Origin: an uncultured Olsenella sp.
GTDB lineage: Bacteria > Actinomycetota > Coriobacteriia > Coriobacteriales > Atopobiaceae
Reading direction: 5' to 3'
Assembly: GCA_937900605.1 (NCBI GenBank)
Contig: CALCDK010000157.1
Coordinates: 1 to 15,135, forward strand
Length of the DNA stretch: 15,135 nucleotides
Made by a program: the position numbers and the translations under genes. Below are positions 6,567 through 12,943 of this stretch, in pieces. How positions within the stretch are numbered: the first letter of the stretch is position 1; each line of letters starts with the position of its first letter. A model generated the notes under the pieces. That model was not told the DNA's origin. It made no database searches and saw only the letters and a list, made by a program, of their open reading frames with translations.

Positions 6567-7394
6567 ATGCTCCAGAACCGCTGCGACGTCCACACCCACA
6601 CGCTCTACTCGCGCCACGCGTACTCCACGATCCGCGAGAACGTCCTCGCGGCGCGCGCCGCCGGCCTCGAGCTGCTGGGCAACACCGACCACTTCAGCGA
6701 CATGCTCTTCCCCGGGGCCTCGCCGACCCACGCGGACTGCCGCGACTACCAGCACTTCATCAACATGGGCATCTGGCCGCGCGACTGGGAGGGCGTCCGC
6801 GTCCTGCACGGCATGGAGGCGGACCTCTGCGGGCTGGACGGCAGCCTCTTCGGCCAGGGCATCACGGTCGACGTCAACGTCATCGGCGCCCCGCTCGAGC
6901 GCCCCGAGACGCTCTTCGACCGCTGCACGGGTGCGTGCGACTACGTCATCGCCAGCGTCCACAACCCCGGCTTCGCCCGCGGGGCGAGCCTCGAGCGGAC
7001 CACGGGCATGTACCTGGCCGCCCTCGCCCAGCCGCGCGTGCTGGTCCTGGGCCACACGGGTCGCGCCGGCGTGCCGTTCGACGTGACCGAGGTCGTCGCC
7101 GAGGCCGCGCGCCGCCACAAGCTCATCGAAATCAACGACAACAGCCTCCAGGTGGCCTCGCGCGACGGCCGCACGTGGGAGTCGTGCTCGCGCATCGCGC
7201 GCGCCTGCGCCGAGCAGGGCTGCCAGGTTGCGGTCAGCACGGACTCGCACGTCTGCACGTCGATCGGCCACGTGCCGCTGGCACTGCAGCTGCTCGAGGA
7301 CGTGGGCTTCCCGCAGGAGCTCGTCGCCACCCGCTCGCGCGATGCCTTCCTCGCGGCGATGGCCGACGCCGGCATGCCCGTCGACGCCGAGTAG
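6567..7394 (+). CDS. PHP-domain phosphatase, YcdX type
   Basis: A 275-residue polymerase-and-histidinol-phosphatase (PHP) hydrolase that should hold a trinuclear metal site. Metal ligands visible are H9 and H11 in DVHTHTLYSRHAYST, D41-H42 in NTDHF, the glutamate of GMEADL, the histidines of ASVHNPG and LGHTGR, and D-x-H in STDSHVCTS. The stretch QHFINMGIWPRDWEGVRVLHGMEA closely follows E. coli YcdX as I remember it, so a YcdX-like phosphatase is more likely than histidinol phosphatase. The physiological substrate is unknown; E. coli YcdX has been linked to swarming. The ATG at 6567 is preceded by AAGGGGGATCCC. The upstream in-frame extension overlaps the aminotransferase gene and was rejected. 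The gene has its own -10 box and is convergent with xthA. Confidence 0.88.
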   Translation: MLQNRCDVHTHTLYSRHAYSTIRENVLAARAAGLELLGNTDHFSDMLFPGASPTHADCRDYQHFINMGIWPRDWEGVRVLHGMEADLCGLDGSLFGQGITVDVNVIGAPLERPETLFDRCTGACDYVIASVHNPGFARGASLERTTGMYLAALAQPRVLVLGHTGRAGVPFDVTEVVAEAARRHKLIEINDNSLQVASRDGRTWESCSRIARACAEQGCQVAVSTDSHVCTSIGHVPLALQLLEDVGFPQELVATRSRDAFLAAMADAGMPVDAE

Positions 7395-7410
7395 CCCCCG
7401 CGCCGCCGCG

Positions 7411-7428
7411 CGGCCCGGCCGCGGGCCG
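7411..7428 (+). terminator. Stem-loop after the PHP gene
   Basis: CGGCCCG-GCCG-CGGGCCG is a 7-bp stem with a 4-nt loop, 16 nt after the PHP stop. It lies between convergent genes. Its 23-nt context (7409-7431) nearly repeats 6505-6528. Confidence 0.5.
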
Positions 7429-7434
7429 GGGCGA

Positions 7435-7462
7435 CGCCGTCGCCGCCGCGCTCACGCCGCGC
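7435..7462 (+). repeat. 28-bp exact copy of aminotransferase codons
   Basis: These 28 bases are identical to 5776-5803 inside the aminotransferase gene (codons for AVAAALTPR) and are bounded by mismatches on both sides. Here they lie in the gap between convergent genes. Confidence 0.7.
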
Positions 7463-7480
7463 GCCCCTGCGACGCCGCCG

Positions 7481-7496
7481 CGCGGCCCCTCTCGCC
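7481..7496 (-). repeat. Post-stop word, xthA copy
   Basis: On the minus strand GGCGAGAGGGGCCGCG begins 7 nt after the xthA stop. It is identical over 16 bases to the copy after walJ at 2797-2812. Confidence 0.65.
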
Positions 7497-7503
7497 GTGC
7501 GCG

Positions 7504-8295
7504 CTAGAGCGAGATCTCCAGCTGCACGGGGCAGTGGTCGCTGCCCATGACGTCCGAGAGGATCGAGGCCCCGGTCACGCGGTCGGCAACGTCGTCGGAC
7601 ACCAGGAAGTAGTCGATGCGCCAGCCCGCGTTGTTGCGCCGCGCGTTGAAGCGGTAGCTCCACCAGCTGTACGCGCCCTCCTCGTCGGGGTGCAGCGCTC
7701 GGAACGTGTCGGTGAACCCGGCGTCGAGCAGCCGCGAGAAGGACGCGCGCTCCTCGTCCGAGAAGCCCGCGTTGCCGCGGTTGGAGCGCGGGTTCTTGAG
7801 GTCGATCTCCTCGTGGGCCACGTTGAGGTCGCCGCAGGCCACGACGGGCTTCTCGGCGGCCAGCTCGCGCAGGAAGCCACGGAAGCGCTCGTCCCAGGCC
7901 AGGCGCGTGCCCAGCCGCGCGAGCCCGTTCTGCGAGTTGGGCGTGTAGACGTCGACGAACCAGTAGCCGGGGAACTCCAGGGCGCACACGCGGCCCTCGT
8001 CGTCGGCCTCCGGCGCGCCGATGGTGCGCACGACCCGCAGCGGCTCCTCGCGCGAGAGGACCGCGGTGCCCGAGTAGCCCTTGCGCTCGGCGTAGCTCCA
8101 GGTCTGGTGGTATCCGGGCAGGTCGAGCTCGATCTGGCCCTCCTGCAGCTTGGTCTCCTGGACGGCGAACACGTCCGCGTCGCAGGCGCGCACCACGTCC
8201 ACGAAGCTGGGCTCCTTGCGCATCACGGCGCGCAGCCCGTTGACGTTCCACGAGACGAGCCTGAGCCCGCCTGGCGCCTGCGTCGCTTCCGCCAT
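7504..8295 (-). CDS. xthA: Exodeoxyribonuclease III / AP endonuclease
   Basis: Mg-dependent endonuclease/exonuclease/phosphatase-fold enzyme that cuts DNA at abasic sites in base excision repair and removes blocked 3' ends. The length of 263 residues is normal. Catalytic motifs in order are SWNVNGLRA (N17), VFAVQETKLQ (E47), VDVYTPNS (Y117), GDLNVAHEEIDL (D156, N158), WRIDYFLVS (D228) and GSDHCPV (D253-H254). The insertion KNPRSNRGNAGFSDEERASF is typical of the ExoIII/ExoA branch. The ATG at 8295 is preceded on the minus strand by GAGGAGG, a very strong ribosome binding site. The gene is divergent from the sirtuin and convergent with the PHP gene. The symbol follows E. coli; exoA would be the Bacillus name. 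Confidence 0.94.
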   Translation of the reverse strand: MAEATQAPGGLRLVSWNVNGLRAVMRKEPSFVDVVRACDADVFAVQETKLQEGQIELDLPGYHQTWSYAERKGYSGTAVLSREEPLRVVRTIGAPEADDEGRVCALEFPGYWFVDVYTPNSQNGLARLGTRLAWDERFRGFLRELAAEKPVVACGDLNVAHEEIDLKNPRSNRGNAGFSDEERASFSRLLDAGFTDTFRALHPDEEGAYSWWSYRFNARRNNAGWRIDYFLVSDDVADRVTGASILSDVMGSDHCPVQLEISL

Positions 8296-8340
8296 GGTGC
8301 CTCCTCGCGCTCCTCGCCGCCCGGTGCGGCGCCCGCGCCC

Positions 8341-8346
8341 ATCCTA
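8341..8346 (-). promoter_or_regulatory. -10 box candidate for xthA
   Basis: TAGGAT on the minus strand matches TATAAT at 4/6 and lies about 45 nt before the start codon. Its -35 position (8364-8369) coincides with the first unit of the tandem repeat array. Confidence 0.35.
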
Positions 8347-8364
8347 CCTGACCGGGCGCGCCCT

Positions 8365-8424
8365 GCGCATCCCACGCGGCACATCCCACACGGCGCATCC
8401 CGCCCGCGCATCCCGCCCGGCGCA
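8365..8424 (+). repeat. Tandem 14-bp repeats between xthA and sir2
   Basis: Four consecutive units share the core GC(G/A)CATCCC: 8365-8378 (GCGCATCCCACGCG), 8379-8392 (GCACATCCCACACG), 8393-8405 (GCGCATCCCGCCC) and 8406-8419 (GCGCATCCCGCCCG). A truncated fifth, GCGCA, follows at 8420-8424. The array lies exactly between the divergent -10 candidates of xthA and sir2. Confidence 0.7.
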
Positions 8425-8429
8425 AGGCG

Positions 8430-8468
8430 GATAATCGACTCCGGCGGCCGTGTGGCCCGGGGCCGCCG
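8430..8468 (+). promoter_or_regulatory. sir2 promoter candidate and leader hairpin
   Basis: GATAAT (8430-8435) matches TATAAT at 5/6 and lies 81 nt before the ATG. The leader begins with an 8-bp perfect stem, CGGCGGCC (8442-8449) with GGCCGCCG (8461-8468), close to where transcription should start. The -35 position falls inside the tandem repeat array. Confidence 0.4.
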
Positions 8469-8516
8469 ACGGGCGCATGCGCGCCGGACGTCGTGACGGG
8501 CCGGGAGGGAGGCCCC

Positions 8517-9266
8517 ATGTCGCGCACGGTCGAGGACCCGCAGGAGGCCGCACGTGAGCTCTCGTCGCTGTTCTCGCGGGCGAGAAGGGCAGTGTTCTTC
8601 GGTGGGGCGGGCGTCTCCACGGCGTCGGGCATCCCGGACTTCCGCAGCCCGGACGGCCTGTACGCGCAGCGCTTCGCGTACCCGCCCGAGGAGATGCTCG
8701 GCCACGACTTCTTCTGCGAGCACACCGCCGAGTTCTACGAGTTCTACCGCGAGCGCATGGTGTGCCTTGGGGCCCGCCCCAACCAGGCGCACCGCAAGCT
8801 CGCCGAGCTGGAGCGCGACGGGCACCTCGCCGCGGTGGTGACCCAGAACATCGACGGCCTGCACCAGGCGGCCGGCTCGCGCAACGTGCTCGAGCTGCAC
8901 GGCTCGGTCCACCGCAACGTCTGCCGCTCCTGTGGGGCCACGTACTCCGCCGAGTGGGTCGTCGAGGGCGAGGGCGCCGCGCAGGCGGTGCCGCACTGCC
9001 CCGCGTGCGGCGGCCTGATCAAGCCGGACGTGGTCCTGTACGGCGAGCAGCTCGACGCGGGCGTGCTGGGGGCCAGCGTCGAGGCGATCTCCGAGGCCGA
9101 CCTGCTCGTGGTGGGCGGCACGTCGCTCGTGGTCTACCCCGCGGCGGGCCTGCTGCGCCACTTCCGTGGTGACGAGCTCGTGGTGGTCAACATGGAGCCC
9201 ACGCCCGCCGACGACCTGGCCGACCTGGTCTGCGCCTGCGACATCGCCCGCGCGTTCGACTTCTAG
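8517..9266 (+). CDS. cobB: Sir2-family NAD-dependent protein deacylase
   Basis: Sirtuin of 249 residues that removes acetyl or other acyl groups from lysines, consuming NAD and releasing nicotinamide and O-acyl-ADP-ribose. The NAD-binding signature GAGVSTASGIPDFRS is at 30-44. TQNIDGLHQAAGS (109-121) and LELHGS (125-130, catalytic His128) follow. A structural zinc site is formed by C136/C139 and C161/C164 (CRSC and CPAC). IKPDVVLYGEQ (168-178) and VVGGTSLVVYPAAGL (198-212) close the Rossmann fold. I see no tyrosine/arginine pair typical of class III desuccinylases, so deacetylation is the likelier activity. The ATG at 8517 follows GGGAGGGAGG, so the in-frame GTG at 8493 is rejected. The gene is divergent from xthA. 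The symbol is used by family analogy. Confidence 0.93.
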   Translation: MSRTVEDPQEAARELSSLFSRARRAVFFGGAGVSTASGIPDFRSPDGLYAQRFAYPPEEMLGHDFFCEHTAEFYEFYRERMVCLGARPNQAHRKLAELERDGHLAAVVTQNIDGLHQAAGSRNVLELHGSVHRNVCRSCGATYSAEWVVEGEGAAQAVPHCPACGGLIKPDVVLYGEQLDAGVLGASVEAISEADLLVVGGTSLVVYPAAGLLRHFRGDELVVVNMEPTPADDLADLVCACDIARAFDF

Positions 9267-9272
9267 CGCCCG

Positions 9273-9305
9273 GGCGAGAAGCCCCGCGCGGCCCGGGGCG
9301 AGAGG
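9273..9305 (+). repeat. Two post-stop words and a stem after sir2
   Basis: GGCGAGAAGCCCCGCG (9273-9288), 13/16 to the consensus word, begins 6 nt after the sir2 stop. A second copy starting GGCGAGAGGTGCGGCG follows at 9297. GCCCCG (9281-9286) and CGGGGC (9294-9299) form a 6-bp stem that may help termination. Confidence 0.5.
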
Positions 9306-9313
9306 TGCGGCGC

Positions 9314-9387
9314 GGCCCCCGACGCCACGCCCGGGCCCCGACGCCGCCCGGCCCCCCGACGCCACGCCCGACCCCGACGTCGCGCCC
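9314..9387 (+). repeat. Tandem repeat of a 37-bp composite unit upstream of folP
   Basis: Four sub-units share the core CCCCGACG, with lengths 20, 17, 20 and 17: 9314-9333, 9334-9350, 9351-9370 and 9371-9387. The first and third read GGCCCCCGACGCCACGCCCG with one difference. The second and fourth are shorter and more divergent. Together they make a 37-bp unit present twice, ending just before an inverted GGCGAGAGG word (minus strand, 9395-9387). Confidence 0.7.
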
Positions 9388-9420
9388 CTCTCGCCGCACG
9401 CCGCCGCGACGGCCGACGGG

Positions 9421-9426
9421 TACAAT
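9421..9426 (+). promoter_or_regulatory. -10 box candidate for folP-folK
   Basis: TACAAT matches TATAAT at 5/6 and lies 30 nt before the ATG, the same arrangement as before the PHP gene. No -35 match is visible. Confidence 0.45.
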
Positions 9427-9456
9427 GCGAGGGTCACCGCGCGTGGAAGGAGAACG

Positions 9457-10908
9457 ATGCTCAAGGACAACTACGGGACCTGGCGCTGCGGGAGCCACGA
9501 GCTCTCGATGTCGCGCCCCAGGATCATGGGCGTGCTCAACGTCACCCCGGACTCCTTCTCGGACGGGGGCCGCAACCTGGACCCCGACGCCGCCGTGGCC
9601 CACGGCCTGCGGATGCTCGACGAGGGCGCCGACATCCTCGACGTGGGCGGCGAGTCCACGCGCCCGGGCCACACGCCCGTGAGCCCCGAGGAGGAGGCCC
9701 GCCGCGTCGTCCCCGTGGTGCGCGAGCTGGCCCGCCGCGGCGCCATCGTCTCCATCGACACCCGCCACCCCGAGGTCGCGCGCCTGTGCGTGGGCCTGGG
9801 GGCCTCGATCGTCAACGACGTCACCGGCTTCACCGACCCCGAGATGGTCCGCGTGGCCGCCGAGTCGGACTGCGGCTGCGTCGTCATGCACTGGGACAAG
9901 GACGGCCTGGGCGCCAGCGTGCCGCAGCGCCGCCAGGTGGTCCTCGACGAGTCGCGCCCCAACGGCAGCGCGCCCGCGCGCCAGCAGGCGGCCCAGCGCC
10001 GCTTCACCCTCCCCGAGGAGGCGCCGATCATGCGCCAAGTCATGGGCTTCCTGGGCGACCAGGCCCGCGTCCTGCAGCGCGCCGGCGTCGCGCGCGAGCG
10101 CATCTGCGTCGACCCCGGCCCGGGCTTCGACAAGCTTGCCGACGAGGACGTCGTGATCCAGCGCGCTACCCGCTCCATGGCGTCGATGGGCTACCCGCTG
10201 CTCACCGCCGTGTCGCGCAAGCGCTTCGTGGGGGCCGTCTCGGGCGTCGCCCAGGCGGGCGAGAGGGACTTCGCCACCGCGGGCATCTGCATCTCCGCGG
10301 TCCAGAACGGCGCGCGCATCCTGCGCGTCCACGACGTCGCGGGCGTCGCGCAGGCGGTCGGCTCGTACTGGGCCGTCTCGCGCGCCGACGTGCGCCAGGG
10401 CTTCGTGAGCCTGGGCTCCAACGTGGGCGACCGCATGGGCCACCTGGCCAGCGCGGTGCGCCTCATCAACGAGATCCCGCTCACCTGCGTGAGCGCCGTC
10501 AGCCACGCCTACGACACCGAGCCCGCCTACGGCATCGCCGGCACCGTGGCCAACGCCGTGGTCGAGATCCGCACCGAGCTCCACCCGCTCGTGCTCATGG
10601 GCCGCCTGCTCGACGTCGAGGCCCAGATGGGCCGCGTGCGCGACGAGTCGCGCGACCCCTCCGAGCCGGGCCACGACCCGCGCGTCATCGACTGCGACCT
10701 CGTCTGGCTCGAGGGCGAGGAGCACCAGGGCCCCAGGCTCACGCTCCCGCACCCGCGCCTGGGCGAGCGCGACTACGTCATCGTCCCGATGGAGGACCTC
10801 ATGCACGACCCGGAGCGCTTCCTGGCGCACGGCGGCGTGAGCGTCTCCCCGCGCGAGGAGCGCGTCGGGCACGTCACCGCCGACCTGGGGGAGGTCGCAT
10901 GGGAGTAG
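9457..10908 (+). CDS. folP-folK: Fused dihydropteroate synthase - HPPK (folate synthesis)
   Basis: A 483-residue bifunctional enzyme of folate synthesis. Residues 20 to about 305 are dihydropteroate synthase (sulfonamide target), joining hydroxymethyldihydropterin pyrophosphate to p-aminobenzoate. Visible motifs are MGVLNVTPDSFSDGG (24-38), DVGGESTRPG (62-71), IDT (100-102), VNDVTG (119-124), DPGPGFDK (219-226), SRKRF (253-257) and RVHDV (290-294). Residues about 316-470 are HPPK, which makes that pyrophosphate from ATP: FVSLGSNVGDR (316-326), AYDTEPAYG (351-359) and DPRVIDCDLVW (407-417, Mg ligands), then LPHPRLGERDYVIVP. The order DHPS then HPPK is the reverse of fungal and protozoan fusions. 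The usual MHM-x-G-x-P-x-x-MQ segment is replaced by MHWDKDG and an insertion of roughly 40 residues (about 147-190). The start follows GGAAGGAG. Confidence 0.93.
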   Translation: MLKDNYGTWRCGSHELSMSRPRIMGVLNVTPDSFSDGGRNLDPDAAVAHGLRMLDEGADILDVGGESTRPGHTPVSPEEEARRVVPVVRELARRGAIVSIDTRHPEVARLCVGLGASIVNDVTGFTDPEMVRVAAESDCGCVVMHWDKDGLGASVPQRRQVVLDESRPNGSAPARQQAAQRRFTLPEEAPIMRQVMGFLGDQARVLQRAGVARERICVDPGPGFDKLADEDVVIQRATRSMASMGYPLLTAVSRKRFVGAVSGVAQAGERDFATAGICISAVQNGARILRVHDVAGVAQAVGSYWAVSRADVRQGFVSLGSNVGDRMGHLASAVRLINEIPLTCVSAVSHAYDTEPAYGIAGTVANAVVEIRTELHPLVLMGRLLDVEAQMGRVRDESRDPSEPGHDPRVIDCDLVWLEGEEHQGPRLTLPHPRLGERDYVIVPMEDLMHDPERFLAHGGVSVSPREERVGHVTADLGEVAWE

Positions 10909-11570
10909 GCGAGAGGGACCTCGACCTCGTGGAGGCCGCCCGCGGGGGCGCGCCGGAGGGCGAGAGGCGCACCGAGCTGTCCGATGACGGCACGCTGAGG
11001 GTCGAGTTCGTGGCGCGCCCCGAGGTGGGAATGGCGTTCCTGCAGGGCGTCCCGTACGTCGCGGCCCTCGGCGTGGCTGATGCGCTCGCGTCGCTGGGCG
11101 CCCACGGCGTGGGCCTGGCCTGGCCGCACGACGTCACCGGCCCCGAGGGGCTTCTCGCCAGCGTGGGGACCACCGCCGGCTACGGGGAGGGCATGTTCGT
11201 GGTCTGCCGAGCCGAGCTCGACGGCGTGACGCCCCAGACGGCCGACCCGCTCGCCGACGCGGTGGTCGAGCACGGCCTCGCGCGCGTCTCCGAGTGGGCC
11301 GCGGCCATCCGCCGCGCGGGCGGGGCCGCGACGCCGCTGGGCCCGGTGCTCGACGAGGTCTTCGAGCGCACGCCGCTCATGGGACGCCCCGTGCGCGTGG
11401 TGTACCCCAACGGCAACCTCGCCGCGCGCGGCACGCTGGCCGGCATGGACGTCTGGGGCCGCGCCACCGTGCGCGCCGCGAGCGGCCGCGAGGTCGAGGT
11501 GGCCGCCGAACAGGCCTCGATCGAGCCCGACCCCGACGCCGCCGCGCCCGAGGGGGAGGCGCGGGACTAG
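10899..11570 (+). CDS. Degenerate biotin-protein-ligase-like protein
   Basis: A 223-residue protein overlapping the folP-folK stop by 10 nt, with its own GGGGGAGG ribosome binding site at about 10886-10893, so the two are probably coupled. Residues 44-78 (GMAFLQGVPYVAALGVADALASLGAHGVGLAWPHD) align by eye with the biotin ligase segment leading to KWPND. Residues about 146-208 (PLGPVLDEVFERTPLMGRPVRVVY ... GTLAGMDVWGRATVRAASG) resemble the ligase C-terminal SH3-like domain. The N-terminal GRGRxGR biotinyl-AMP motif is absent, the Lys of KWPND is Ala (AWPHD), and KLAGIL is replaced by GLLASVG. Ligase activity is therefore doubtful; it may be a binding or regulatory paralogue. Its neighbour coaX is often found beside birA, which supports the family call. 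The family is moderately certain, the function unknown. Confidence 0.6.
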   Translation: MGVGERDLDLVEAARGGAPEGERRTELSDDGTLRVEFVARPEVGMAFLQGVPYVAALGVADALASLGAHGVGLAWPHDVTGPEGLLASVGTTAGYGEGMFVVCRAELDGVTPQTADPLADAVVEHGLARVSEWAAAIRRAGGAATPLGPVLDEVFERTPLMGRPVRVVYPNGNLAARGTLAGMDVWGRATVRAASGREVEVAAEQASIEPDPDAAAPEGEARD

Positions 11571-12343
11571 GCGCCGCGGACGCGCAGCCAGACGTCGCGG
11601 ATGCCGCGCAGCGTGAGGTCGGGGTCCACGGCGTCGAAGAGGTCGGTGGCCGCGGCGACGGTGCGCGCGAGGCCGCCGGTGCCCACGACGGTGGCGTCCG
11701 GCTCGCCCAGCTCGGCGCGGATGCGGGCCACGAGGCCCTCGGCCTGCGCCGCGGCGCCGATGACCAGGCCGGACTGGAGCGCGTGCTCGGTGGAGTCGCC
11801 CAGCGCGCGCTCGGGCATCTCGACGCTCACGGAGGCCAGCTTGGCGGCCCGCGAGAAGAGCGCCTCGGCCGACAGCATCAGGCCGGGGCTGATGGCCCCG
11901 CCGCGGTAGGCGCCGTCCGCGTCGACGACGTCGATGTTGGTCGCGGTGCCGAAGTCGACCACGATGACGGGCGCTCCGTAGGTCTTGCGCGCGGCCACGG
12001 CGTTGGCGATGCGGTCGGCGCCCACCTGACGCGGGTCGGGCATGCGCACGGGCATGCCGTGCTCGACGCCGGGGCCCAGGACCAGCGGCTCCTCGCCCAG
12101 GTGGGAGCGCAGGCAGTGGCGCCACGCGCGCTCGAGCGCGGGCACCACCGAGGCGACGCCGGCGGCGTCGACGCACGCGAGGTCGAGGCCGTCCTTCTGG
12201 AAGTACGCCCAGAGGCGCGCGTGCAGCGAGTCGGACGTGTCGCGCACGCTGGTGGCCATGCGCCAGCCGTGCACCAGGGTCCCGCCCTGGTCGAAGAGCC
12301 CGAGGGTGGACTGGGTGTTGCCGACGTCGATTGCGAGGAACAT
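11567..12343 (-). CDS. coaX: Type III pantothenate kinase
   Basis: CoaX phosphorylates pantothenate with ATP, the first step of coenzyme A synthesis, and unlike type I kinases is not feedback-inhibited by CoA. The 258-residue length is normal. It has the ASKHA-fold motifs: DVGNT (6-10, phosphate 1), GADRIANAVAA (108-118), VVDFGTATNIDVVD (128-141), GGAISPGLMLSAEAL (148-162) and GTGGLA (221-226). DVGNT and DFGTAT give the metal and pantothenate contacts expected. The ATG at 12343 is preceded on the minus strand by GGGAGGTCTC. The gene ends tail-to-tail with the biotin-ligase-like gene, and the two stop codons share the palindrome CTAG at 11567-11570. It is divergent from rpmE. Confidence 0.95.
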   Translation of the reverse strand: MFLAIDVGNTQSTLGLFDQGGTLVHGWRMATSVRDTSDSLHARLWAYFQKDGLDLACVDAAGVASVVPALERAWRHCLRSHLGEEPLVLGPGVEHGMPVRMPDPRQVGADRIANAVAARKTYGAPVIVVDFGTATNIDVVDADGAYRGGAISPGLMLSAEALFSRAAKLASVSVEMPERALGDSTEHALQSGLVIGAAAQAEGLVARIRAELGEPDATVVGTGGLARTVAAATDLFDAVDPDLTLRGIRDVWLRVRGA

Positions 12344-12372
12344 GAGACCTCCCGTGGTCGTGAATCGGTCCC

Positions 12373-12378
12373 ATGATA
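12373..12378 (-). promoter_or_regulatory. -10 box candidate for coaX
   Basis: TATCAT on the minus strand matches TATAAT at 5/6, 29 nt before the start codon. Its -35 position overlaps the -35 box of the divergent rpmE promoter. Confidence 0.45.
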
Positions 12379-12395
12379 CTCGCCCGCGACCTACA

Positions 12396-12424
12396 TGGAC
12401 GCATCACATGAGGTCTGCTATACT
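12396..12424 (+). promoter_or_regulatory. rpmE promoter
   Basis: TGGACG (12396-12401) and TATACT (12419-12424) match the sigma-70 consensus at 4/6 and 5/6 positions with an ideal 17-nt spacer. This is the best two-part promoter in the window. Transcription should begin near 12431. Confidence 0.6.
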
Positions 12425-12430
12425 CCTACA

Positions 12431-12508
12431 GCTATTGTGTCTCGGCTGCGGCCGAGGCGAGCCCCCCGCTCTGGTCGGAAACCAGGGCCGACGTAGAGGA
12501 GTCCTGCC
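12431..12508 (+). ncRNA. Structured rpmE leader, candidate L31 autoregulatory RNA
   Basis: The leader of about 78 nt holds two hairpins: CTCGGC-TGCG-GCCGAG (12441-12456) and GCTCTGGT-CGGAA-ACCAGGGC (12468-12488, 8 bp with one T-G pair). The ribosome binding site AGAGGAGT (12495-12502) lies 6 nt after the second stem. L31 leader motifs, including actinobacterial types, have been described as ribosomal-protein leaders. Whether this one matches a known model was not tested. It may let L31 repress its own translation. Confidence 0.5.
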
Positions 12509-12922
12509 ATGAAGCAAGGAATTCACCCCGACTACGTGGAGTGCACCGTCCGCTGCACCTGCGGCAACACGTGGACGACCCACTCCACCAAGTCCGAGAT
12601 CGTCGTCGATCTCTGCGACAAGTGCCACCCGTTCTACACCGGCACCCAGAAGCTCGTCGACACCGGCGGCCGCGTCCAGCGCTTCGCCGACAAGTTCGGT
12701 GGCGCCGCTGCCGCGCAGCTGAAGAAGGCCGAGGAGGCCAAGGCCGCCAAGGCCGCAAAGGCCGCCGAGCAGGCCGCTGCCAAGAAGGCCGCCAAGGAGG
12801 CCAAGGCCGCCGAGAAGGCCAAGCGTGCCGCCGAGTACGCCGCCAAGGCTGCCGCCGAGGCCGCTGCCGCCCCCGCCGAGGAGGCTCCCGCCGCCGAGGC
12901 CACCGAGGCCGACGCCGAGTAG
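12509..12922 (+). CDS. rpmE: Ribosomal protein L31 with long Ala/Lys/Glu tail
   Basis: Residues 1-64 are a zinc-binding L31 of the large ribosomal subunit: [10 protein letters not shown]16 and C18 (RCTCGNTW), C36 and C39 ([14 protein letters not shown]), then [12 protein letters not shown]. This is close to the full length of a normal L31. A further 73 residues follow, made almost only of Ala, Lys and Glu ([33 protein letters not shown]...). The tail begins basic and ends acidic ([17 protein letters not shown]) and probably forms one long helix. Tails of this sort are, from memory, seen in Coriobacteriia. The start follows AGAGGAGT. The gene has its own promoter, a structured leader and a strong terminator, so it is a single-gene unit. 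Its four-cysteine form implies zinc-replete expression. Confidence 0.96.
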   Translation: MKQGIHPDYVECTVRCTCGNTWTTHSTKSEIVVDLCDKCHPFYTGTQKLVDTGGRVQRFADKFGGAAAAQLKKAEEAKAAKAAKAAEQAAAKKAAKEAKAAEKAKRAAEYAAKAAAEAAAAPAEEAPAAEATEADAE

Positions 12923-12943
12923 CTCCAACCCAGTCGGGTGACC

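Noticed and set aside
8365..8424. Tandem repeats as a CRISPR array
   Set aside because: Units are 13-14 bp with no spacers between them and no cas genes nearby.
9187..10872. Minus-strand open frame opposite folP-folK
   Set aside because: Mirror of strongly biased codons; the plus strand carries complete DHPS and HPPK motifs.
12644..12922. The L31 tail as a separate fused protein or a frameshift artefact
   Set aside because: The frame and codon bias continue unbroken from the L31 domain to a TAG followed by a strong terminator.
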